A stretch of 64,000 nt of DNA from Hirudinaria manillensis (GCA_034509925.1 CM067535.1:4537001-4601000), one strand, 5' to 3'. Shown: positions 1-30,900, numbered from the stretch's first letter. Made by a program: numbers and translations. The notes: generated by a model not told the origin, from the sequence alone.

Positions 1-148
1 ATGGATTTTGAAATGTTTACGTCCGACGCTCTGTGACTTCCATTAACATCGATCATAGCCGACAAGCATCATCATTATCATCATGGCCGTCGTCATCAAT
101 CATCGTCATCATCGCCATCATCATCGTCGTCGTCGTCATCACAGCCAG

Positions 149-250
149 GGTGATTATTTCTCGTCCAAAAAGTGTTCAATTGTTTAGTGTCGGATGCCAA
201 CTGCTGGGATCCTCTGCAATGGTTTTGGAAATTAGAAGTTGTCGCCGTTG
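149..250 (+). other. Possible unrecognised EGFR 5' exon region
   Basis: No coding homology is visible in 1-947. However, a pyrimidine ATC/GTC tract (about 60-148) ends in an acceptor-like CAGCCAG, and a GAT tract follows at about 265-330. Every confirmed EGFR exon with this bracketing is a real exon, so a short leader exon could lie between. It would have to end in phase 1 to join the exon at 948. The rest of 250-947 is ATTC/GATT tetranucleotide repeat and AT-rich sequence. Confidence 0.15.
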
Positions 251-337
251 TTGCTGCTGCTGTGTTGATGATGATGTTGATGATGATGATGATAATGATG
301 ACGGTGATGATGACGATGATGATGACCTTGTTGTTGT

Positions 338-560
338 CGTTGTTCTTTCGTTCTTTCATTCTTTAATTTACTTGTTAAGGGATTTTAATTACTCAACCAC
401 GTTTGTGTTGATTGATTGGTTGACTGGGACGGTTTGTTGGTTCAATCATTCATTCAATTATTCGTTCATTCATTCGTTCATTCTCTCACTCCTTCATTCA
501 ATCAGTTTGCACTCTCTTTCCTCTCATTCATTCATTCATCCATTCTTTCGTTCCATCCTC
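338..560 (+). repeat. ATTC/GTTC tetranucleotide tract
   Basis: Runs of ATTC and GTTC with a few substitutions, lying in the DNA left of the first visible EGFR exon. No gene is seen in it. Confidence 0.7.
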
Positions 561-947
561 CAATTGTTGCAGCATCAACAGTTCGGTTATTTCCAGAATA
601 TAAAAACTCATTTTTTTGGAACTTTGCACTCAAAACCGATTATTTCGCAAAAATTCAATTTAAAGTCCACTTTTTTTATATTAAATTTATGAAAAATATT
701 TATAAAGTAAATTGTTTCCAATTTAATCAGTAATTATTTAATAATTAATTTTTAAATATTTGAGAAATAAAACATAAAACATAATCAATTGCAATTCATG
801 GGTCGCAATCATTTCAATTAATCGATTTCAAGATATATTTGATTGATTGATTGATTTTTGGCCGATTGAATGCGTGACCGATTGGTCGAACATTGATTGT
901 TGATGTTGATTGAACGTGTAATTGATTGATTGATTATTGATTGAAAG

Positions 948-17167
<16,220 letters not shown>

Positions 17168-17479
17168 CAAATTTCGTTGAATTTCCACTTTCACTTTCGA
17201 TTTTGCTCACGAGGCGTTTTTTTTTTCTTAACCCTCAGTACCTCGACGTATCGTGTCTTTCGGAGCGCAGGGGGGGTGACCTTGATGACCTGGATGACCT
17301 TGAACTGTTTGCATCGGCTGATGAGAATTTGTATCACTGATTAAGAACCTCCCTTCTTCTCCTTTGTAAGGTGTAAATTTTGTACAGAGTCTTTGAAAAA
17401 GTAAATCTCTACTCTCTAGTGGAGACCAGTGCCATTTCGAATCAAATGCTGTCAATGGAGTTATGCGACAGTTACGAAT

Positions 17480-17517
<38 letters not shown>

Positions 17518-17832
17518 TATGTTCATAGTTATCATCACCAACTTCATTGTCGTTATTGTGGTCGTTGTTGTTGTTGTTGTTTGCAGGACTTCTTTCCCTC
17601 ACTTTTGTTCTCCGTACGTACATAATTATGGAAGCGTCGTTTAGTGACGAGGTGTTGTAGAATTATTTTGGAAAAAATTATTTGGAATGCAAATGAATAA
17701 AATTTTTGTTGTAATTTTTATATTCCTAGAAGTTATTTTGTGTTTGCAAGGACAGTGAAAAATATAAAAATTAGAAATGCTGACAAACGTTCATTTAAGT
17801 CGATATAAATTGAATATATAATAAATTAAAAA

Positions 17833-17880
<48 letters not shown>

Positions 17881-18460
17881 CATTATTAATATTATTTTCT
17901 CATTTTCAGACAAAGTTTTACCTCTACCCATCATTAAACTATAGTTAATAAACTAAAAAAGGAATTGTTTGTAGCACATATGCAAAAACTTCCTATCAGT
18001 ATTGGGCAGCTAAAAACACATTTTTATGCAATTTACAAGTTTTATTAGTCACAGGAAGCTCAAATTTTAAACAAGGTGTTTTGTGTGTCTGATAAAGTGA
18101 TGTAATGTCCAAATTTGAATGAATTTCATTGTTTAGTTTTGAGAAATTTGCAAAAATGTGAAATTCCTGTCATTATTGGGCGGAATGTATGCTAGGCATG
18201 TCGTAAAGTAAATATAGAGTAAAAATAGGTTTGGAGAACATTCCCCTGAGCGGCAGCAATTTCCTCTGAGATAAAGCCATTGATATTGAATTGGGAAAAT
18301 TTCCAATCCATCCTTTTATTGTTGTCATTAAGGCCATATTTTGGTCATTAGTTTAGTATGAGAGGCAGAGTCAAATGCTTTACGAAAATCCAAGTGAAGT
18401 CTAAATTTTGTTTTTTATGGCATCTGTCCACTGATGAGTGCATATGAGTATGTTAGTGAC
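17168..18460. other. EGFR 3' UTR and spacer without a recognised gene
   Basis: Holds the EGFR 3' UTR with an ATC tract, the poly(A) signal, and an ATT microsatellite at about 17837-17885. From about 17900 the sequence is of moderate complexity and AT-rich. I recognise no protein in either strand. Confidence 0.6.
17696..17701 (+). promoter_or_regulatory. Poly(A) signal of EGFR
   Basis: An AATAAA hexamer lies about 530 bases after the EGFR stop codon, followed by a T-rich stretch. The 3' UTR in between holds an ATC microsatellite at about 17480-17518. It is the first canonical signal after the stop; use of it is inferred. Confidence 0.55.
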
Positions 18461-19735
18461 AGTTGATTCTAAGCCTATTCCTGATCCTATACAAAGCTAT
18501 GATGAGGGTGATAATTATAACAACAATTGAGACATTTCATATATACTAATAGCAACATGTCTTTCTGTAATGAACTTTAACAACCTTTTCAACCAAACAG
18601 CTTCTCTAGTCGCTTCACGTGATGCTTCAGCTTTTGATTTGGCTACTGATGATTATGTTTGATTGATAGTTGAGCGAGTAAGAATAAAGCCTTGTTGGTT
18701 TCAGTCAATAAGTTTGTAGTTCAAGAGGTATTACATTAAGAATTTATTGATTATTCTTTCCATAACAAGTATAAGTAATTAATATTGGTTTTCAGGAGAT
18801 GTGTTGGGTTCTTTCTTGTGGATGCTTGTAATCTACAGGGCAATTTTCCATTCTTGGGGCAACTTTTGATCTTTGTATGATGTATAAAATTTAAATTATT
18901 TGTTAATATTATAAATTACTTTCTCTTTTCATCATCTCCAATTTACTTCCCCCCAAAGAAATCAAAGTCCAGTTATATTTAGCCAAACACACACCACCCA
19001 AATCTGTCCAAACCCAAGAAAACAGAAAGGATACATTTATCTCTTATTAAGGGTTTTTATTATTAGATTTGCTAGGATAATCTTGTTATAAAACAAGTCA
19101 ACCCATTTCCAGATTCAAAGCCTATTCCTTATCACACATAAAGCTTTAATGAGGCTAATAACTATAACATCAATTTACTTCAAGTATGTCTCATTTTGAG
19201 ACATTTCATATATACCAATGGCAATGTATTTCAACCAAAAAAGGTGTAAGTGTTAAAATATATGAAGAAATGAAAAGAGCAGTTCATGAAGGGGGTTTGA
19301 AGATCATCATCATCATTCCAGATATCCCTCAGAAAACAATTTTTATTTTAATTAAACAAGTTTTTAAGCATATAAACTCAGCACCTTCTCACTTTGTTAA
19401 AATATCATGAATTATTATTTCAGTACCATTCTGTCCTTTAGCAGGATCAGCCTCACAGGTTTTGTCAAAATGTCTGCAATCTGAAATTCTGATGTGACTC
19501 TTTTATCACAAAGATCACATTCAATGAATTTTTCTCTGATGAAAAAATGTCTTGTTTGGATATAGTTGGTCATTTTATTATATTCCTGTAACAACCTTTT
19601 CAACCAAACAGCTTCTCTAGTTGCTTCACTTGATGCTTCAGTTGATAGGGCTATTGACGATTGTCTTTGACTAAACCAACTGGCAACACCTTCAGAACAA
19701 ATACGAGCAACACCAGATATAGATCTTCCCATTGA
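18460..19735 (-). mobile_element. Ty1/copia LTR-retrotransposon fossil
   Basis: Minus-strand remains of a Ty1/copia Pol. The stretch 19415-19732 reads like the end of the copia RNase H domain, with SWFSQRQSSIALSTEASSEA, FFIREKF and ADILTKP. A second, shorter copy of the same region lies at about 18460-18660, sharing the segments around gagacatttcatatata and aacaaccttttcaacc, so part of the element is present twice. It is a fragment: integrase and reverse transcriptase are not seen, and the element is plainly dead. Clear LTR boundaries are not visible. The two copies still resemble each other closely by eye, which suggests a moderate age for the duplication. Confidence 0.7.
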
Positions 19736-20440
19736 TGTTAAAAAGTAACTAATCGATTAATCGCCTTAGTCCCCACTTCAAGGGTGTGAATATTGAGTGA
19801 CAATTCTATTACATGGTATTCCAGTGGAGTAAGCCCTATTTAGTTGTCATGAAAGTTAACTCCGCCCAATGAGCGGTCCTAGGGACTGCCCACCTGTAAT
19901 AACGTACCTAAGCGTGTGTTTATTTTTACATGATTTTATATACTTGAGAGTTCGCCGTGTTGCAGCAAGACACACATTTTCAACCAAAAAGATATTTTAA
20001 TTAATCTATCACAACAAAACAATGAAGATAAAAATAAAATCAGTGATTTAACTTTTTTTGGCACGAGCTACGCAGTGCGGTGTTTATCAACAAATGGTGG
20101 GCTCTGCGTATTTGGTTGTGTACGGTCAAATTCATATGACGACAATTTTGTAAATTTTGAGAAGAATTCCTACATTTTTGCAATTTTACTACTTTCGAGT
20201 GCATGAGTTTGACTTAATCTTTCGAGCGAAGTTAAAAACCTCTGCCGACCTGTACATTTGGGGCCACTTCTTAAGAACACGTCTGCGGTTATTTCAGCCA
20301 CCTGGCGTTTTTGGGACGTTTTTATTTAGACATTTTTTTAAAGTTTCGCAACTGTATTTTAATTTGTTTACTCCGCTCGTGTTAAGAACAGAGCATCTAT
20401 TTCTTCAAGTCGTCGCTCAACAAGTGTAGTCTTTAAAATA

Positions 20441-20824
20441 ATGAATGGAAGCGGCAGACCGGCGTCATCAGACGGCGCTCTCTATATCGACGACACTCAT
20501 TCGATGTCGGAACGCGTCCAGTCTCTGGCAGACGCTGTGTACAAGGAGTTTGAGAGACTGATCAAGGCCTACGACGAGAATGTCGTCAAGGACCTGATGC
20601 CCCTAGTCGTGGCCATTTTGGAAGGCCTGGAATCTTCTTGCCGGGAGAAGCAGCAGGCGGACGTGGATGCAGAACTGCTGAGGGACGACAACGATCAACT
20701 GTTGGCACAGTATGAGAAGGAGAGACAACTGAGGAGGATTGCAGATCAGGTGGTGATTTAGGGAAATTGACTTCAGTTGATTATTTATTTATTTATTTAT
20801 TCATATATTTATTTATTTATTTGT

Positions 20825-20855
<31 letters not shown>

Positions 20856-23800
20856 TTTGTTCGTTTGCTTGTTTGGTTATGGAGTGTTTAGTTGAATTTA
20901 GTATTTGAATTGAAGCCAAAATGTTCTTTTCCATCAAAAGCACTTGCCTCTCTAGTGAAATAATTGAATGTTAGCTTGTTTTCCAATGCAGTCCATGTTT
21001 GAAACTGCAATAATTTTAATAAACCTGGTTTGTAATTTTATTAATTGGCACTCAAGAGATACATTCAGATTTACACCTTAACATTAGCCTCGTTAACATT
21101 TCATGAATAATTAATGTCGTCATCCCCAGAAATACTTGGCACTGGAAGACTCGATGGAAGACGAAAGAAAGCAGCTCCAGGGAAGACTGGAAAGCTTTGA
21201 GTCGATTGTTCGCATGTTTGAAATAAAGCTCAAGAACTCGCAGGACCAAGGTATTATAATTATAATTATATGCATCCAGGTCAGGGGTCGTTAAGAGGGT
21301 CGGGTCGCCGACCGGGGCTGCTCGTCGGCAGACGGCTTCGTTTGCCAGCGCCTGTTGGCGGGTCTCCCTAGGACTTGAACTCCAGGACCTTGGGTTTTAG
21401 ATTTGTGTTTTGCACGTGCCTTTATTACGTAGGCGATCGTGCGTGCGCGTGCGAGCCATGTTTCGAGATGTTTGTTCAGGTAAGACCTACCTGAGCCTTT
21501 GAGTTTTAGTTATAGACTTTGAGGGTTTTGGTGAAGGTTGCTTCACCAGGTTGGCGAGCAAGGAGTAATTGCCAGCTCAGAATAATTGACTGCTTGTGTC
21601 AAAAAAAATGTGCTTTGATTTTTTATCATTTATCTCTTAACTAAAGGTTAAAGGTTAACATTGAATTGATATTTCGATTGATTTTGAGTTTTTAAACAGT
21701 TTTTATGATTTGTTTACATTTAATAATGTTTGTTGATAATTATATTTATTCGTCCCTTTCTTCGTTCCATCAGTCGCTCGGATGGATGAAAAGGAGCAAG
21801 AGACAAAGAAGGAATTCTCAAAGCTCCATGAGAGATATACAGATGTGAGCACCACTGTGATGATGATGATGATGATGATGATGGCAATGGCCTATTTGAC
21901 TTTATACTGTGAAAATATGATCAGACATCACTTTTGCTTCAACAACTTTATAGCTTATTTGCCTATGATCAATGAATTTATTATGTTAATTAGATATAAT
22001 TTGTTAACTGATAAATCAACAACGACATCCGTGTAGCTCCTAAAGGCCCACATGGACTTCAAGGAGAGGGTGAAGACCCTCGTCTCGGGAAACCCCGCCT
22101 CCCAGGACATAGTCGACCAATCGAGCTTGGCTTCGGATCTGACGCTTCCTAGAAAGTAATTGATTATTCATAATGTTGCATTGCATTATATAACGTCTCC
22201 TTGGCCGTACATTGCTGCTTATGGTAATGAGATTAATTGATTTTATGTTAATTAGATGTCCAAATGTGACAAATGCTTGTAAGCCATGCCAAGAATGAGT
22301 TTTGCTTATTCATGCAAATTTTGGTATTGATAACAATTTATGTATATTATATTAGCCAGGCAGTTCTAGACAGATATGTATGGGTTGTTGTTGCCAGACC
22401 AATACCATTATTAAAACGATACTCATCTGTCAATCTCGTCTGCGATAGGACGCTTTTTATAACGTTTACTTATTAACACATTCTGCCTACCAATCAGCTT
22501 CAAGTTTCCGAACCTCTCCTCAAAGCACGGTCGCACGTCGGAGTTCTCGGACGTCGAGTCGAGTTCCGAACACTCGTCTCCCGTCAAGTCGACTTTGAAG
22601 TCTCTCGACGTGGAAAAGAATGACGAGGAGGAAGATGATGATGATGATCAACGTGTAAATAAGAGCATCGGTTTTGAGATCAATAATGCCATCAACTCTG
22701 AGGAAGGTGAGCAGATGATGATAATGATTATAGTCATGGCTGTAGTGATGATGATGATGATGATGGCAATAGCCACTAAAAATTATATTTAAAATAATTC
22801 TAAATCTTAAATTTTAACATTCACGTCGACATTGTTTTATTTCAAATCGACCAATCAGCTGCTGGGCCGAAGAGGCTGATATCCATTGACGAACATCTAA
22901 GAAAGAGTCTCATTGGTTGGTGGATAATAATTACTGTATTAATTATTAAATTATTCCTTATATTTCAAAAATTCATTTTAGTTTTATATTAGCTGATAAT
23001 TAAATTAAAATACTTTAGTTCCTAAATTGTTTAAAATTGACTTCGAAGGAGAGATGGACAAGTTACATCTGACATTTTGCGAGGAAGACGGAAACTACGA
23101 ATCGCTAATCAGGTCGGTTTCGAGGGGGAGGAGTCGACCCCGAGTGCCCATATCGATTGGTTGTTTGGAACTTCCGCTTCCAGTTTCGCGAGTCGTCGTA
23201 GAACGTTCGGGTTTTAATTTTATGAATTGGGGAGGCGTCGTTGCATAAATTTGCATATTCATACGGCAATTGATTTGCTGAAATGACCCCTCATTTGCAA
23301 CATTAGATCGGGACATTCCCTTTACTCTACAAAATTTGAAACAAACTTTTTTTTATCAAAAGCCAGAGGGCAGCAAAGCCTCCAAAAACAATTAAATATT
23401 TAAGTTAAGATGCAATTAAGTTTGCAAATATATTAATATGAATTGACGATGCATTCTCCAGGCCTGGTGTTTTTGAAGATGACGACAACGACGAGAGATC
23501 GGAGCTCGCTCTCGGAGGTGATGATGATGATTGTGCCACTGCTGATGATGATGATGCCTCTCTGATATATATGAACTGGCATGGACCCTAGCATGGCCTG
23601 CATGAATACATTAATTTTTCAAGCAATATGTTGCCGACGCGGACCACCCCCTTCAGTCTCGTTCGGATCGTGTAACGTTGCGTGCGCGTCCATTCATAAC
23701 CATTCTAGTGACCTTTCAATGTTAATGTTAACATGTCTCTCTAAGTTCGATGCGATGACGTTAGCGTGTGTCGTCGTTAATTAAAACGATGACGTCTTGA

Positions 23801-26800
23801 AAAGTCGAGTCACACGTGACATCTTCATCCGTCGTAGACGCGTCAAGGGCCGAAGAGGAACAAGAACTAAGACGAGAAGACGATGATGATGATGATGACG
23901 ATGATGGTCGTGATAATGATTATTCAGGTAGATTGAAAATAGAGATATTTCTAAATGGAGATAATTATTGATATCAATTAATGATAATAATAATAATAAT
24001 TAATAATAATTGATTAAAAGAATATTATTAATTAATTAAAATAATAATATTAATTAATTGAAATAATAATGACAATAATAATATTAAGACACTGCACTGG
24101 TAGAATAATGTGCACTTTTATGTTAGCAACTTTTCTTTCACTCAACGTTCTGTTTATTTTCATCCCTCCTTCGGAGCAGACGCCGACCATTACAATTTCA
24201 ACGGTACGCGAATCGCTTTTCGTTGCTCTGACCTTTCGATTGCTTTGCGCTGTCAAAGTGTAGTTCTTTGTTGATGTCCTAACCGATTAAAAGTTAATTT
24301 ATTAATCACTTATTTCCGTTTTAACCGATTAAAAGTTAAATTATTAAATCTTCATGTCGTGGCATGTTCTTTGCTTGCTGTTGGTCTTAAACATGGTGCT
24401 GCACCCGCCATTGATGTGGAGGTGTGGCATCACTCCTTCTGTGGATTGGGTGTTGGAATGTGACCCAAATTCGAGAAATGATTCTAATTGGTAGACACAT
24501 TTTGCACGCTTTGTTTAGAAAATTTTGTGGTGTTGCTGTCAACATTTACTTTCTCACTTTTTGTTTTGTTTTGGAGTTTTTAATTTTTCAACTTCACTTT
24601 AACGTGTGCCGTAACCATGCACCCTTCGTGCGTCGCGTAACCATGACAACGATTGTTGGTGCCGGAAAATTTAATTTCACATTTCCATTTCAATCAATCG
24701 CTCGCTTCAGGCTGTTTGGTTTCAACCCGATTTCGTTGATATGGTTACCCAAAGGTCATGAAAGGTTAAGATGGTTTTTTTTTTAAATTCTCAACAGGTG
24801 TCAGTAAGGAGATTGAAAACCTCATCATGGAGAATAACGAACTCCTGGAGACAAAGTATTTAACATAATTTATGATCGATCAACATTCATAAGCATAATT
24901 AATTAATTTTATTCGCAGGCATGCTCTGAACATAGTCAAAGACGACTTGATAGCCAAAGTGGATGAGCTGACAGGGTGAGAAGAAGGCTTTACTCTGATT
25001 GGTTGCTTTGAAAGCCAACGATCATCAGCAAGCATCCTATTGGTTCATCCTATTTGCATTTCAGGGAGAAGGAAATACTGAAGGACGAACTGAACACTGC
25101 CGTGCAATCGAAGGAGCGGATGAAAACGAGGGTCACGGAGTTGGAGGAGGAGTTTAGGAGGATGAGGGAGGAGTTGGACATGGAGAGGAACAAGGACTCC
25201 GGCAGTAACCACGGCGACGGAGAGGAGGTTGGCAGGGCCGACAAGGAGAGCAGAGGGACGAAGGCAGTGGTGTTGTCGATGGTTTTGATGATGATAATGA
25301 TGATGATGCTCATGATGATGATAGTCAAATAAATTAAAAATTGGTTGAAAAAAAAATATAGTGGTTCTTTTCTTGTGGTTTGCAATGACAGCAAGGAAGA
25401 TGATGATGGCTGTTACTTAAACTGCAATAAGGGGAATGTAAGGACGACGATGATGATGATGATAATTGATGATGATGACGATGATGATAAGTGGCAATGT
25501 ATAAGTAGCATTTGCTTTAGTTAGTCAATAACTTAGTCAATAACATCATTATATGTTCCCGAGCTTTGGTGATGATGATGATGATGACAACGGCTGTGAC
25601 GATTGCAGGATGGCCTTCCTCCGGGACAGAGGAAGAGATTCACCCGACTGGAGATGGCAAGGGTGCTGATGGAGCGGAACCAGTACAAGGAGAGGTTGAT
25701 GGAACTGCAGGAGGCGGTCAGGTGGGCGGAGATGGTCAGGGCTGCCAGGGATCATCCGGAGTTTGGGGGAGAAAAGAAGAAGTCGTCCATTTGGAACTTG
25801 TGAGTTTGGGTCTTTTGAGTTTTTGAACCTCAATGGCAAGGTGATGTTAAACATGATATTGACTGATGATAATAATTTATTGATACACAATAATAATAAT
25901 AAATTGAATAATATATTTAAAAAATTATCATTATATATATCATATATCATATTATTATTATCAATTGTATTACATCCCACAACCAAAATCCCCACAATAA
26001 TTGTTGTTGTTAAACTTTATTAGTATTAATTATAATATGACTTTAATGTAGGGGTTGAATAATGTGGTTACATAAATAATAATTAATTATTTTTTATTAT
26101 TATTTATTATTATTATTATTATTATTATTCCTAAGCCGCTGATGACCTCGCTTTGAGAATAAACAAAGCATTTTGAATGTCATTGATTTTGTTTTTTTTT
26201 AAATTAAATATTTGCCTGTCGTGTCTGCCTAATTAACATAATTTATTCTGTTGCCTAGCTTCAGCAACCTGTTCAGCTCTGGTAGATCCAACGTGGACCA
26301 CTCGACGTCAGGTAATGATAGTGATGCCGTATAATATTTTAATAATAAGAACGATTAATTATAATAACTGTTATTATAATGTCACATTATAACTATTATA
26401 AGTGTCATGGACTATTAACTAGTTAACTATTATTATTATTATCAATTAACTATTCTCTTTTCAGGGCTTCATTCAGCCTTCTTGACTCCAAATTCGGACC
26501 AGAGGTCGGCAGGTCTGAACTCGATACTGGACAGGAGAAGGAGGACTGAGGAAAGGAGCATGTTAGAATTATTTATCATCATCACTATTATTATTTTTTT
26601 TTATCTTATTATTATTATTTCATAATTATCTTTATTTAATTTGATTGATAATTGTTGTTGTAATAAAGTTGCAAATGAATCTCAGTTTGGCAACTTGAAT
26701 TTAATTTCTTTCATTTTCTGTTTACCTTGGAATTCTATGGAGCCAATTAATTAATATTCATTAGCAACTTAAACTGATCAACAATTGGATGCTTTAAATG

Positions 26801-27888
26801 CCAGGGGAACGCCTGCCGGCCCTTCCAAAGTCCAATCGCAGGCTGCGAAGGAAGAGAGTCGTCTGGCAGCCTGCGGTTGGTCCCTGCCGCCAAAGTTTCA
26901 ACTCAATCGAACTTTGAACTCCGATGCCGGGTCGGGTCAGGGGTCGCCGCAGAGTTCGGTTCCCTTGCCGGTCTTTTGCAAGCCCTTACTGGAGGAAGAT
27001 CCAAACATAAAAGTGAGCATGATCATTATCATGATGGTGGTAGTGCTGCTGATGGCAATGGCAGTGAGAATGATTAGAGTTTGGCTTGCATTCAAATTAT
27101 ATATATATATATATTTCAATAATATTAACCATAAATATTATTATTATTATTGTCCTTGTTTTTTCTTTAAATATCTTATTCAACAATAACCACTGCTGTC
27201 AGTATCATAATCACCATCGTGATTGAATCCAAAACGTACTTGGCAGCGATTGAATCCCAAGATCATTTCGCCCTCTCAGATTCTCTGCGCGGCTGCCGTC
27301 ACCTGGAAGGGCGGGAAGACCTCGGACGGCGGACAAGTGGTCGGCACCAGCGTCTTCTACCCCGACCGGGGCGATCCGTTGGGCGCGACCTCGGGAATCG
27401 ACGGAAACGGCGACGACGGTCGTCGTGTCGGTGATGATGAAATTGAGAGACTCAATGAGGAGATCTTGGTTAGTTATAATTCCTAATAATTAATTGTAAT
27501 TCATTATAAACTCTTGCTTACAACTTTAACTATTTATATATATATATATATATATTTATACAAATTTAACAATCGGAACGTATCACAACCTTTCATTCTC
27601 TTCTTCACCCCTTTTATAGAATCGAGAGAAAGAGATCAAAGAGGTCAACGACTTCCCAGTGGGGTGTGGTGGCAACGACCCTGACCCCTACCATGTGTGG
27701 GTCTGCGTGGACGACAGGACAGGAAGTCACGTGATCGTCGTCGATGCCGGCAACGAGGGGGAGGTCCTGGAGAAGTTCCACGTGTGCCTCCCAAACTTGC
27801 ACTGCATCGCGGGAGTGCCTGGTGAGCGATGACAATGACTGTGATGATGATAATGATGATGATCCTGATGCAATCATGATGACAATTC

Positions 27889-27929
<41 letters not shown>

Positions 27930-30900
27930 GTTTTAGTGGTGGTGACAGATATGATGATGATGATGATATTTTTTCATTTTTTTCTCTATCTCCTTCATAG
28001 GAGCCACAGAGGATGACTACACCAACAGGTGCAACTCTACTTCCTCGTCTTCCTCTTCGACACCTCAGTCCTCCCTCCCTGGTCACGTGACCTTCGTGCA
28101 GCTGCAAGAGTCCGATGACCTTGGATTTGGAATGAAAGGTTGGTCTTTTTGCCATTAGTCACGATAACTATCACTAGAAGTCATGAATTATTAATCACCG
28201 ATATTAACTAAGGTTACACTTAATTTGCATATTTGGAAATTATTATTTACTAATTAACATATGTTATGGTGATTTATTAGCCATACATGATTAATTCAAG
28301 TATCTAACCTCTCCTCTCAGGGGAACTTCAGGGTTCAAAGCACTCGGTCGACCCCTCGGAAGCGGAGGTCGAGAGGTCGTTGAACTTGCAGCCGACGGTT
28401 TGGACGGGGAACATAGCGGGCAGTTTGTACGTCTATTCGGCCGACCCGAGCAGTCGGAGGAGACTGCACGTCGTCAAATTGGCAGACTCCATCATGAGCA
28501 TCTGCCATCTCAGGAGCAAGGTCTGTCGTGTGGCCCATGAATGAAGCTTCTGATTCGAGCGATTATAGTACTAAATATAGTTATAATTTCTAATAACTAA
28601 TTGTAATTCATCACAAGTTCTTGTGTATGCACGTAGTTCGTGTTAGCGGCCAACTGAATATCTGCATCGATCATTACTTAACTAAATAATTAATTACTAA
28701 CGTTTATTCGCCAAAGGTTTTCGTCGCTCTAGCCAACGGGACGGTGGCCTGCTTTTCGAGGTCGCACGACGGCCAATGGAACGTCAGGAGCCATTACATC
28801 GTCGAGTTGGCCCAGCCCACTTATGCCGTTCGGAGCGCCGCTGCCGTAGCCAAGAAGTTTCTGTGGTGCTCGGTCGCCAACGACATTTTCGTCATCGATC
28901 CCGTGACCTTTGCCATTGAAGATAAGTTCAATGCCCACCCTCGCAAGGAGAATCACGTGAGGCACATGGCCTGGATGGGGGAGGGAGTGTGGGTGGGGTT
29001 TAGGAATGACTCCTCCCTCAAGTTATACCACGCCTACACGCACCAGTATCTGCAGGACGTGGACGTAGAGCCCTGCGTCAGCAAGTTCTTGGGTAACTTG
29101 TTATCATAAATTATTCAAATTTATTTACATAGGTACTTACAACTTGTGCCTGTAATCTCTCAATGATTACAGAGTGATTTAATTGTTTGAACAGTCTTTA
29201 TAAAATGTAATGTATATTCATAATAATATTTACACAACATCATTAAGTAATTTGCATAATTATTACCTACAATATCATCAGGTTCGAGCAAGCTAGGCTT
29301 CTCATTGGTCCAGATCAGCTGCCTGATGACGTCACTGGACAGGCTTTGGATTGGAACAGGAAACGGAGTAGTGATCAGCATCCCCATCTCCGAATGTACG
29401 TCAACCCGACCCGATTTCTGTGCATCTCGTTGGTCGTTTTTGACCTGCTTCCTAGCACTCACACCTATCAAAACTCACCCTAGATGATGGGTTTTGATAG
29501 ATTTTGGTCCATGTTTTTAAGTAGTTATTTTTTTTTCTAATTTAGAAAATTGTGGTTTTTAACCTTTGTTTGAACTTTTCAAGCACTTGAGAGACATTTT
29601 GTGCATTTTGAATCTCATGCTATTGATGCTCCAATTTTCATGTATCTATTATTAGCCATATTTCCTTATATTTCCAACAATTATATTTTTTTTTGCTTGA
29701 AGCTTATGAACCGGGGGTGCTTACGTCCGTCAGTGTTGGGATGATGGAGAGTTAGTCGTCTGCTCAATCTATTGTCGCCGTTGTCTTTGTCATTGCAAAT
29801 ATTTTATTTTTATTAAGTTATAATTTACTGCTATGTTTAAATTCCATGAGCTGATGTGGATGTGAGTTCTGCGATCTCTCGCTTGGTAGCTGAGTTCTTT
29901 GAAACTAACAAGTTCTAGAAATTAACTAATCAATTAGTTAATTGCATGAATTACTATCTTGCGGTTAGAACAGAATCTGTGGACCATTGTCATTGTTATT
30001 ATTATTATTATTATTACTGCTACTAACACAATATTACATTCATTCGGTATAACCTGTTTCTATCAAATGAACGTAATATTCAAGCATATTTTATATCAAA
30101 GGAATGCTTGAAACGACATTTAGTTAATCAATTTTCGTCCGCTTTGCAAAGATCCGTCCACGAGCAACAACGCCGGCCTCTCGACTCCCGTCTCCGTCGG
30201 AGGTCACAGGACGCCGGGGGGCGTGGTCAGGGTCTACGGGGACAAGAAGAACGAGGAGATCTACCCTGGCAGCTTCATTCCCTACTGCTCCCTTAGCCAG
30301 GTTCAGCTCAGCTTCCACGGACACAAAGAGGCCGTCAAGTTCATAATCGCCATGCCAGGTCGGTCGCATCCTCTGTGAATTCATTCTTCAAATCCTAATA
30401 ATATTTTTGTTTAATTCCCGTCCTGTCAGGCATATGAATATATCTTATATATAATATTAATAATAATTATAATATATCTTATATGTAATATTAATAATTA
30501 TAATACCTTATACATAATATCAATAATAATTATAATATATCTTATCGTTGTTCACCGTTGCCATGATGGATTGTGTTTATTATTCAAGCGGTTATCTCCA
30601 TTTTCACAACCATTCCTTTGGCCAACTCGTCATCATCAACATTATTACTATTATCACTATTATTATTGTTATTATCACTATTTATCACGGTTAATAAACA
30701 TTCTACTCATCAGTATTATCATCATTAATTAATTAATTTAATTAATGTTAAATATATTAAAAATATTAAATATAATTAATTAAATACAAGTTAATTAACA
30801 TTCATTGGTTCAAGGAAATGAAAAGAAAATGCCAACCTCGAGGAGCGGCCAGAAGCACGTGGACATCTACAGGAAGTACTCGTTGCCCCTGCCCTCGTCC

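Noticed and set aside
20157-20429. A frame just before JIP3/4 as an upstream gene or N-terminal extension
   Set aside because: Stops separate it from the JIP start, and the RH1 domain begins normally after the ATG at 20441.
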